This document shows, in pieces, positions 1-5,174 of a DNA stretch of 8,222 nucleotides. How positions within the stretch are numbered: the first letter of the stretch is position 1; each line of letters starts with the position of its first letter. The stretch is from assembly GCA_023458915.1 (NCBI GenBank), contig JAEWWM010000021.1, positions 1-8,222 on the forward strand, given 5' to 3'. This DNA comes from Bacillota bacterium (GTDB lineage: Bacteria > Bacillota > Clostridia > Oscillospirales > Acutalibacteraceae). The position numbers and the translations under genes were made by a program. The notes under the pieces are model-generated. The model had not been told where the DNA came from, searched no databases, and worked only from the letters and a program-made list of their open reading frames with translations.

Positions 1-43
1 TTTCAAATATTTTTTCAGCGAGTTCTAAAAATTTTTCGTTCAT
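1..43 (-). CDS. N-terminal fragment of an unidentified protein, cut by the window edge
   Basis: An ATG at 43-41 on the minus strand opens a frame that stays open to the left edge and reads MNEKFLELAEKIFE over 14 codons. An AGGAGA ribosome binding site lies about 5-6 bases upstream (bases 50-55), and a promoter with a perfect TATAAT lies just before it (76-103). The start context is therefore better than chance. The few visible residues look like the first amphipathic helix of a soluble protein. No family can be named from 14 residues. Confidence 0.6.
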   Translation of the reverse strand, partial: MNEKFLELAEKIFE

Positions 44-75
44 GTTTTTCTCCTAACATATAATTATTTGTAATA

Positions 76-103
76 ATTATACTATAAATAAAAATAAATT
101 CAA
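76..103 (-). promoter_or_regulatory. Sigma-A type promoter for the left-edge gene
   Basis: On the minus strand TTGAAT (103-98, 4 of 6 to TTGACA) is followed after 16 bases by a perfect TATAAT (81-76). Transcription would start near base 69, giving a leader of about 26 bases before the ATG at 43. The -35 box directly abuts the terminator-like hairpin of the upstream trhA gene, a common compact arrangement in low-GC Firmicutes. Confidence 0.5.
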
Positions 104-130
104 GAGATTTATTTAATATTAATAAATCTC
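91..130 (-). terminator. Probable terminator of the trhA gene
   Basis: A perfect 10-bp stem (GAGATTTATT at 104-113 with AATAAATCTC at 121-130) encloses a 7-base loop. It lies 11 bases beyond the trhA stop codon. On the minus strand it is followed by CTTGAATTTATTTTTATTT, which is U-rich but starts a few bases late. The stem is AT-rich, so termination may be partial. Confidence 0.5.
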
Positions 131-141
131 ACCTAATGCAT

Positions 142-804
142 TTAATAAAGTATCATAAAATGGCAAATACTCCCGGCAAGAACGAAAAGATGCCATATTG
201 AATGGATATAGCGTGTTTTTTTGCCAACTACATAAAGAACTGCGCCTGCGGTGTAAAAAAATCCACCCATAAATAACAAAGTAAGTTGATGGACTGTTAA
301 ATTTCGCATCATAGGTTTTGCGATAAGCAGAGTACTCCACCCCATAATTAAGTAGCATGCAAGTGAAAATTTTGAAAATTTATTTACATCAATTGCATTT
401 AAAACTATCCCAACTATTGCCGCTATCCATACACCTGCTAATACTATTAAAGCTATAAATTCTTTTATGTACAATATGCAAAGAGGAGTATACGTTCCTG
501 CAATTAACATAAATATAGAGCAGTGGTCAAGTTTTCTGAAAATAGCTTTTGCTTTTCCTGCTAATAGGGAGTGATAAAGGGTAGACACGGCATAAAGTAT
601 TAAAAGAGTCACACTATATACTGATATACAAAGTATGTTTTCAAAATTGTGCGAATATTTAATTAAAAGCAAAATTATGGCAATTACAGAAAAAATAACA
701 CCTAAGCCGTGAGTAATAGCATTCATTATTTCTTCAGAGATCGTATAAGACGGGAGATTGAATTGTTTGCGCTTTGCTATATTTTTATCATAACTACTAT
801 TCAT
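142..804 (-). CDS. trhA: TrhA / hemolysin III family membrane protein (PAQR superfamily)
   Basis: This 220-residue polytopic membrane protein has about seven hydrophobic segments between residues 30 and 218. The family fingerprint is intact: E25 and H32 in the first segment, HS at 78-79, then the block with D93-H94 followed by IAGTYTP (101-107), and the C-terminal H201, H205 and H215. In PAQR proteins these His, Ser and Asp residues form a buried metal site. The length is typical for the family. Bacterial members are linked to membrane energetics and fluidity; the old name hemolysin III comes from a Bacillus cereus member, and toxicity should not be inferred. A GAGG ribosome binding site six bases before the ATG supports the start. 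It is transcribed divergently from cwlD and looks monocistronic. I am sure of the family and not of the physiological role. Confidence 0.93.
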   Translation of the reverse strand: MNSSYDKNIAKRKQFNLPSYTISEEIMNAITHGLGVIFSVIAIILLLIKYSHNFENILCISVYSVTLLILYAVSTLYHSLLAGKAKAIFRKLDHCSIFMLIAGTYTPLCILYIKEFIALIVLAGVWIAAIVGIVLNAIDVNKFSKFSLACYLIMGWSTLLIAKPMMRNLTVHQLTLLFMGGFFYTAGAVLYVVGKKTRYIHSIWHLFVLAGSICHFMILY

Positions 805-972
805 GCTCTGCCTCGATTTAAATAAAATATTTTAAATTATATAATATCACACTTTATCAATTTTTAAACGGTGAAATTTTCTTAAAAGGAATTTTTCACT
901 ATTTTATTTAAAGGTTTTAAGATTTTCAAATTGTGCATAGATTATTTTTAAGGGATTATATAGATGAGTCTT

Positions 973-1005
973 TGTTTCTTCTCTGCATACAGCAGAGAAG
1001 AAACA
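973..1005 (+). other. Perfect 14-bp hairpin in the cwlD leader
   Basis: TGTTTCTTCTCTGC (973-986) pairs perfectly with GCAGAGAAGAAACA (992-1005) around the 5-base loop ATACA. On the plus strand it is followed by CAAAATTTATTTT, so it is not a textbook terminator but could attenuate or stabilise a cwlD transcript. No plus-strand gene lies upstream within the window that would need terminating. The upstream neighbour trhA points the other way. The stem ends about 60 bases before the cwlD start. Confidence 0.6.
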
Positions 1006-1052
1006 CAAAATTTATTTTAAATTATTACTACCAGGTAATTATCCTCATTTTC

Positions 1053-1058
1053 AAGGAG
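1053..1058 (+). promoter_or_regulatory. Ribosome binding site that fixes the cwlD start
   Basis: AAGGAG at 1053-1058 lies eight bases before a TTG at 1067. It physically overlaps the upstream in-frame GTG at 1058, which cannot serve as a start for the same site. The next candidates, ATG at 1082 and 1088, are too far away. TTG at 1067 is therefore the best start. Confidence 0.75.
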
Positions 1059-1066
1059 TGGATTTT

Positions 1067-1819
1067 TTGAAAGTAATTAAAATGAAAATGCCCGAACACA
1101 TTAAAAAAAATGTGCTTTTTTACGGAGCGGCTATTCTTAGCGCTATCATGTTCTGCACTCTTATTTTTGTTGCATATGGCAAAATTAATGAACAAATTAA
1201 AAACAGAGATCAGAAGAATTTAAAAACTATTGTGTTAGATGCTGGCCACGGCGGTGAAGACGGCGGTGCAGTTGGCGTTGATGGTGTAATAGAAAAAGAC
1301 ATAAATCTTGCAATTGCTTTAAAGCTTCGCGATCTTTTGGAAACATCGGGCTATAATGTTGTGATGACACGCGACAAAGATGAGGCAATTTACGACGACA
1401 CCGCACAGAGCCTTAGGGAGAAAAAACGTTCAGACCTTCACAACAGAGCAGATATAATAAGCAAAAATTCAGGCGATAACACAATATTTGTTAGCATACA
1501 CCAAAACAAATTCCCGGATTCAAAATATTTTGGCACACAGATATTCTATTCCCCAAACAACACAGAAAGTCAGACGCTTGCAAACGGAATTAAAGATTCT
1601 GTTGTAAAATTGATTCAACCGGATAATACCCGTGAAATTAAGCCTGCGGGTAAAAATGTTTTCCTTCTTCATAAAGCCGAAATACCGGCGATTGTGGTTG
1701 AGTGCGGGTTTTTATCGAATCCCGAAGAAGCCGGGAAACTTGTGAATAACGATTACCAAAGCAAACTTGCCTTTTGCGTTTACTGCGGAATTATGAACCA
1801 TTTCCTTAATAAATCTTGA
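1067..1819 (+). CDS. cwlD: Spore-cortex N-acetylmuramoyl-L-alanine amidase CwlD
   Basis: This is an Amidase_3 family zinc amidase of 250 residues from the TTG start. Residues about 15-37 form one membrane segment that serves as an uncleaved anchor or signal. The catalytic domain starts at about residue 55. The zinc ligands are visible as H61 in LDAGHGG, E76 in VIEKD and H145 in SIHQNK, and the catalytic glutamate is E212 in VVECGFLSN. In spore formers CwlD removes the stem peptide from muramic acid in the cortex. Together with a deacetylase (PdaA) this yields muramic-delta-lactam, which cortex-lytic enzymes need at germination. The short single-domain form with an N-terminal anchor and no cell-wall-binding repeats fits CwlD better than vegetative autolysins. 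radA follows after 98 bases on the same strand. A spore-specific promoter would be expected, but I could not recognise one. Confidence 0.9.
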   Translation: MKVIKMKMPEHIKKNVLFYGAAILSAIMFCTLIFVAYGKINEQIKNRDQKNLKTIVLDAGHGGEDGGAVGVDGVIEKDINLAIALKLRDLLETSGYNVVMTRDKDEAIYDDTAQSLREKKRSDLHNRADIISKNSGDNTIFVSIHQNKFPDSKYFGTQIFYSPNNTESQTLANGIKDSVVKLIQPDNTREIKPAGKNVFLLHKAEIPAIVVECGFLSNPEEAGKLVNNDYQSKLAFCVYCGIMNHFLNKS

Positions 1820-1844
1820 TTTTACTTAGTCAGAGAAATATAAT
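1816..1844 (+). promoter_or_regulatory. Candidate sigma-A promoter for radA
   Basis: TTGATT (1816-1821, overlapping the cwlD stop codon) and a perfect TATAAT (1839-1844) are separated by exactly 17 bases. The start point would be near 1851, about 67 bases before the radA ATG. This would let radA be expressed in vegetative cells independently of a spore-specific cwlD transcript. AT-rich DNA gives such matches by chance fairly often, so the call is moderate. Confidence 0.45.
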
Positions 1845-1917
1845 TTTAGCAATGCCAAAGAATATAATTTTTATCTGACAAAAGAACGGCTAATTATAAA
1901 AAATTAAGGAAAACAAA

Positions 1918-3291
1918 ATGAAAAAACTAAAAAGTGTGTTCGTATGCTGTGAATGCGGGTTTGAATCAGCGAAATGGAATGGTATTTGCCCTTCCTGCGG
2001 CCAAGGAAACACCATGGTGGAGGAGATAAGAGAAAGCGCCCCGAAAGGTAAATCTTCACCCGTAAAATTCAGCAGCTCAAATATAAGCCAGGTTTCTGTG
2101 GACAGTATTGACATAAACGAAGAAACCAGATACCGTACAGGTCTTAAAGAACTTGACCGTGTTTTTGGCGGCGGTATTGTTAAAGGGTCACTTTCACTTC
2201 TTGGCGGCACGCCGGGAATTGGCAAGTCAACCTTACTTCTTCAGATATGCAATTATCTAGACAAAAGTTTAAAAATTTTATACGTTTCCGGTGAAGAGTC
2301 AAAACGCCAGATTAAAATGAGAGCTTCTAGGCTTGGCGTGCAAAATGATAACCTTTTTATTATGACGGAAACAAACGTAAATTTAATTGCCGCAGAAATA
2401 GAATTTACTCATCCAGATGTTGCAATAGTCGATTCTATTCAAACTATGAATAATCCGGATTCATCTTCATTCCCCGGCAGTGTTTCACAAGTTAAAGAGT
2501 GCGCGAATTTGTTTTTAAAACTTTCAAAATCACTTGATGTAACTGTGATAATGATTGGACATGTTAATAAAGACGGTGCCATCGCGGGGCCAAAAGTCCT
2601 TGAACATATGGTTGACGCAGTTCTATATTTTGAAGGCGACAACCAAACTTCATTCAGAATTCTAAGAGCCGTTAAAAACAGGCACGGCTCGACGAATGAA
2701 ATCGGTGTTTTTCGCATGGATAATACAGGACTCCGAGAAGTTGAAAACCCTTCGGCAATGCTTTTAGCGGGCAAACCGCATGGAGTTTCGGGAACATGTG
2801 TTGCGTGCGTTATGGAAGGTTCTCGCCCAATACTCACGGAAATTCAAGGGCTTGTAACACCAACAGGATTTGGTAACCCGCGAAGAATGGCAACAGGATT
2901 TGACTACAACCGTATGTCACTTATTTTAGCGGTTCTTGAAAAGCGAGCGGGGTACTTTTTTTCTTCAATGGATGCATATATAAACATAGTCGGAGGATTA
3001 AAGCTTGAAGAACGCGCTGCAGACCTTTCGGTAGCGATAGCTTTGGTTTCGAGCCTTAAAGATATGATAGTTAGCGATGATTTGATAGCATTTGGCGAAA
3101 TCGGGCTTGCAGGGGAAATCCGCGCCGTACCAAACTCCGAAATGCGCATTCGCGAAGCGGAAAGACTTGGCTTTAAAAAATGCATTGTTCCTTATTACAA
3201 TCTCAAAACTCTCAGCAACATAAAAAAACATAATATAGAAATTATCGGTGCTAAAAATATACGCGAGGCTGTTGAAGCCGCAATACGTTAG
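1918..3291 (+). CDS. radA: DNA repair and recombination ATPase RadA (Sms)
   Basis: At 457 residues this matches the usual RadA length of about 455-460. The N-terminal zinc finger has C10, C13, C24 and C27. The RecA-like core follows, with Walker A GTPGIGKST at 97-105 and the Walker B aspartate in VAIVDSIQT (D172). The RadA signature at 253-257 reads KNRHG instead of the usual KNRFG. The C-terminal Lon-like domain covers about 275-457, including GGLKLEERAADL and GEIGLAGEIRAVP. RadA promotes branch migration and strand exchange in recombinational repair and natural transformation, as a hexameric DNA translocase. AAGGAA seven bases before the ATG supports the start. Two family positions deviate: H256, and G30 where CPxCGxW normally carries tryptophan. 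Both lie in an otherwise intact protein. The gene may have its own promoter at the end of cwlD and ends at a two-way terminator. Confidence 0.97.
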   Translation: MKKLKSVFVCCECGFESAKWNGICPSCGQGNTMVEEIRESAPKGKSSPVKFSSSNISQVSVDSIDINEETRYRTGLKELDRVFGGGIVKGSLSLLGGTPGIGKSTLLLQICNYLDKSLKILYVSGEESKRQIKMRASRLGVQNDNLFIMTETNVNLIAAEIEFTHPDVAIVDSIQTMNNPDSSSFPGSVSQVKECANLFLKLSKSLDVTVIMIGHVNKDGAIAGPKVLEHMVDAVLYFEGDNQTSFRILRAVKNRHGSTNEIGVFRMDNTGLREVENPSAMLLAGKPHGVSGTCVACVMEGSRPILTEIQGLVTPTGFGNPRRMATGFDYNRMSLILAVLEKRAGYFFSSMDAYINIVGGLKLEERAADLSVAIALVSSLKDMIVSDDLIAFGEIGLAGEIRAVPNSEMRIREAERLGFKKCIVPYYNLKTLSNIKKHNIEIIGAKNIREAVEAAIR

Positions 3292-3307
3292 CAATTTTTA
3301 AATGCAG

Positions 3308-3327
3308 AGTATTTCACAAAAAATACT
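3308..3327 (+). terminator. Small hairpin just after radA
   Basis: AGTATTT (3308-3314) pairs with AAATACT (3321-3327) around the loop CACAAA, 17 bases after the radA stop. The stem is only 7 bp and AT-rich, with no U-tract on the plus strand. At best it assists the stronger terminator that follows. Confidence 0.3.
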
Positions 3328-3338
3328 TAAAAAACAGG

Positions 3339-3377
3339 CTTTAAATCCTCCACCACTCAGAGGTGAAAGGTTTAAAG
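3339..3377. terminator. Bidirectional terminator between radA and the convergent peptide gene
   Basis: A 16-position stem (3339-3354 with 3362-3377) has only two mismatches and one G-U pair around the 7-base loop ACTCAGA. On the plus strand it is followed by TTTATC. On the minus strand it is followed within two bases by TGTTTTTT. It can therefore stop radA transcripts from the left and leader-peptide-gene transcripts from the right; the minus-strand U-tract is the better of the two. Confidence 0.7.
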
Positions 3378-3400
3378 TTTATCATATATAAAAATATCTT

Positions 3401-3880
3401 TTATTTATCTATCCAGCTCGCCACCGGCGGCATTGCTACTGGCACTGTCCCCGGCAATATTAAGTGTGGCATAGATCGTGCAGCTGGTGTCTGAGCTTGC
3501 GGCGAGGCTTCCTTCTTGGTATTTCCGCTGTTTGTAAGTTCCCTCATTTTGTTGCGAAAACCTACAACAGCAGTTGTAATTCCTTCTGCCGGAGCCAAAA
3601 AAACTGCCGTTAAGGTTTCAAAAGCCACTCGCGCCGGAGCGGAAACTATACCAGCCACAGACCACCCCCCACTTACTTGCTCCAGATCTTCTTCAGAAAG
3701 CTGGCCATCGTTTTCCACGAATTTACTGAGATATTCTCTAAGAACGTCCATCTCTTCGTCGGTTATATCAACTCCGTTTTCATATAGAAGATTTTTCGCT
3801 TCTTCTGCAGTTTGACACTCTAAAAGTTCTGTGGAAAGTTCCTCGCTTGAAAAGAATTCCTGAAGCTGCTCTTTTAACAT
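3401..3880 (-). CDS. Nif11-like double-glycine leader peptide, putative RiPP or bacteriocin-type precursor
   Basis: The protein has 159 residues. Residues 1-72 look like a Nif11-type leader: an acidic helical start, then TAEEAKNLLYENGVDIT (24-40), ending in QLSEEDLEQVSGG (60-72). The last part is the double-glycine cleavage signal used by C39-peptidase ABC exporters. Cleavage after G72 would release an 87-residue product starting at W73. The product has no cysteine (the only one, C22, is in the leader). It has a hydrophobic, Ala/Val/Thr-rich half (about 74-107), a basic patch (R109 to K123), and a Pro/Ala-rich tail ending in SWIDK. AAGGAG nine bases before the ATG and a near-consensus promoter show that the gene is real. 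No modifying enzyme, peptidase, transporter or immunity gene is in the window. G+C is about 46 percent overall and about 50 percent in the core by hand count, against roughly 32-36 percent in neighbours. The product class is inferred from the leader only. Confidence 0.75.
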   Translation of the reverse strand: MLKEQLQEFFSSEELSTELLECQTAEEAKNLLYENGVDITDEEMDVLREYLSKFVENDGQLSEEDLEQVSGGWSVAGIVSAPARVAFETLTAVFLAPAEGITTAVVGFRNKMRELTNSGNTKKEASPQAQTPAARSMPHLILPGTVPVAMPPVASWIDK

Positions 3881-3925
3881 AGTTTGTCACTCCTTAAAAA
3901 GTTATATTCAAATTTTTTAATTTAA

Positions 3926-3954
3926 ATGTTAGCGTAATTCATAAAAAATGTCAA
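3926..3954 (-). promoter_or_regulatory. Strong sigma-A type promoter of the leader-peptide gene
   Basis: On the minus strand a perfect TTGACA (3954-3949) is followed after exactly 17 bases by TAACAT (3931-3926, 4 of 6 to TATAAT). The start point would be near 3919, giving a leader of about 39 bases that contains the AAGGAG site. It is the best housekeeping promoter match in the window. It lies between gerAC and the peptide gene, so the peptide gene need not depend on read-through from the ger operon. Confidence 0.65.
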
Positions 3955-3972
3955 ATCATTATCAAATTTATA

Positions 3973-4010
3973 GTAAATATTTACAAACTCACATTGGTTC
4001 TTTACCAATG
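3973..4010 (-). terminator. Possible weak terminator hairpins at the end of gerAC
   Basis: CATTGGT (3992-3998) pairs perfectly with ACCAATG (4004-4010) around the loop TCTTT and overlaps the last codons of gerAC. The 12-base palindrome GTAAATATTTAC (3973-3984) follows just after the stop. Neither is directly followed by a U-run on the minus strand, so read-through into the leader-peptide gene is plausible. Confidence 0.3.
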
Positions 4011-5089
4011 ACTGTAACTGTTACTTTTTTGTCAATTTTATATCTACATTCTTTCAAATATTTCTGCCACTTTTTATTCAGCGTTTTAAAATACCCCGGA
4101 CTGAAATTTTTTAAAATTTTGCCCAAGTTTAAAACATCGCTTTCTGTGCTTATAAGCTTATTTATAACAGATTCACAAAATTCAGTTACTTTTTCTGAAA
4201 ATTTATCCCTTATTAAAAATTGCAGATTTTCATCAAAAGAGGCGTCAAATTTTCGGTCGACTGAAAAAGCAGATACTTCCGCATCTAAGTTAATATTAAA
4301 CACAGGCACACTTTCTTCCACAGCTGCACTTATTTTAGACGATATTTTATTAACTGCGCACGTCACGTTCCCCACCTCATCAACTTCCACCATACATGAA
4401 CCAAAAGAAGGTACACCTTTTAAAAGCATAAACCCAAATGCTTCATCGCCCTCCAAAAAACCTTTTAAAGAATCCTCGGAAAATATCGCGGCACCTTTCA
4501 TGCAAGCATTTTCCCCACTTTCTTGGGATTCTACATCAATCCACGCCGCTGATGGATCAGAAATTTTATTTTTTAAATTTGAAACAAAGTGTAGGATATC
4601 TGAATTCAGTTCATTTGGTATCAAGTCGCTAATGTTTTTAGCTTTGAGCGGTTTTGAATTCAATTTTAACTTGAAAAGTTTAGAAGCTTCACCTTTAGTT
4701 ACACATATTTTAACTTTCGGGCGAGTTTCAAAATGGCGCACAAAAAAATCCATAAAATTATTTACCCCTTCTTCCGCAACACTCTCGCCGATTATTAATA
4801 CTAAATTCTGAGAGTAAACAGGAGTAAGATTCGTCTGTTTCGAAATATTTTCCAAAGCTTCAACTAGTGATACGCCTTTTATTTCTATGGTTTTTACATT
4901 AGGCTCGTCTTTGCTTAAGGGATTTTGAAAATCGAGCGCCTGAACTGTTAAAGTGTATTTTTTTTCGTTCTTATCAACACCAATTCCTTGTACAATCAAC
5001 TTTTGGTGAATTTGCTGCCGCTCGCTGCATCCACTTAAAAAAACTAACGGAATTATTAAAAAACTGAAAATTATATTTTTAATTTTCAA
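3989..5089 (-). CDS. gerAC: Germinant receptor lipoprotein subunit, Ger(x)C family
   Basis: This 366-residue lipoprotein has a signal peptide with K2 and K4, a hydrophobic stretch (6-18) and the lipobox LSGC with the lipidated cysteine at 21. The mature part begins with SERQQIHQ and IVQGIGVDKNEKKYTLTVQ, the standard Ger(x)C opening, and runs for the usual family length through the C-terminal domain. C subunits sit on the outer face of the inner spore membrane and are needed for germinant-triggered germination together with the A and B subunits. Translation appears to start at a TTG (5089-5087): GGAG lies ten bases upstream, and no ATG fits the signal peptide better. It is the third gene of the operon, 85 bases after gerAB, and that gap contains a hairpin. 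The gerA symbol marks family position; the paralogue group (A, B, K or other) cannot be decided. Confidence 0.93.
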   Translation of the reverse strand: MKIKNIIFSFLIIPLVFLSGCSERQQIHQKLIVQGIGVDKNEKKYTLTVQALDFQNPLSKDEPNVKTIEIKGVSLVEALENISKQTNLTPVYSQNLVLIIGESVAEEGVNNFMDFFVRHFETRPKVKICVTKGEASKLFKLKLNSKPLKAKNISDLIPNELNSDILHFVSNLKNKISDPSAAWIDVESQESGENACMKGAAIFSEDSLKGFLEGDEAFGFMLLKGVPSFGSCMVEVDEVGNVTCAVNKISSKISAAVEESVPVFNINLDAEVSAFSVDRKFDASFDENLQFLIRDKFSEKVTEFCESVINKLISTESDVLNLGKILKNFSPGYFKTLNKKWQKYLKECRYKIDKKVTVTVIGKEPM

Positions 5090-5141
5090 ATTCTGTCTAC
5101 TCCTTTTTATAAATACATTTACTTCAGTGATGTTTTAGCCG

Positions 5142-5174
5142 ATTTTACTTCCATTATAAAAGCGGAAGAAAAAT
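5142..5174 (-). other. Hairpin between gerAB and gerAC
   Basis: ATTTTACTTCC (5142-5152) pairs with GGAAGAAAAAT (5164-5174) with a single A-A mismatch across an 11-base loop. It directly follows the gerAB stop codon. On the transcribed (minus) strand no U-run follows, so it is more likely an mRNA stabilising, processing or partial attenuation element than a full terminator. It could set a lower level of gerAC relative to gerAA and gerAB. Confidence 0.35.

Larger units (their letters stand above)
805..1066. other. Divergent intergenic region between trhA and cwlD
   Basis: This AT-rich gap separates the divergent genes trhA and cwlD. On the trhA side, TTGATA (860-855) is followed after 18 bases by TTTAAA (836-831), and a TATAAT occurs at 841-836 with too short a spacer, so the trhA promoter is uncertain. 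An imperfect inverted repeat (GTGAAA at 871-876 with TTTCAC at 894-899, the interior partly paired) could be an operator. The cwlD side has the perfect hairpin at 973-1005. I found no convincing housekeeping or sporulation promoter for cwlD. Confidence 0.5.

Noticed and set aside
119..358. Minus-strand open frame overlapping the end of trhA
   Set aside because: It overlaps trhA in another frame, where trhA has a full PAQR fingerprint; the translation has no recognisable domain.
142..804. Reading trhA as a toxin (hemolysin III) paired with the peptide gene
   Set aside because: The protein is a ubiquitous PAQR membrane protein, lies 2.6 kb from the peptide gene and is separated from it by cwlD and radA; no link is visible.
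934..963. TGCATA as a sigma-G -35 box for cwlD
   Set aside because: The -35 fits, but the sequence 17-18 bases later (TATATAG) matches the sigma-G -10 poorly, so a promoter call is not supported.
985..993. GCATACAGC as a sigma-E -10 box for cwlD
   Set aside because: It lies in the loop of the hairpin and lacks a matching -35 at the right distance.
1890..2225. Minus-strand open frame inside radA and similar antisense frames at 2439-3294
   Set aside because: These are antisense to an intact, highly conserved radA; no start signals or domains are visible.
3948..4811. Long plus-strand open frame of 287 codons
   Set aside because: It lies entirely antisense to gerAC, which has a clear lipobox and family match. 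The translation is Ser/Phe/Lys-rich and unlike any family I know, and it has no convincing ribosome binding site.
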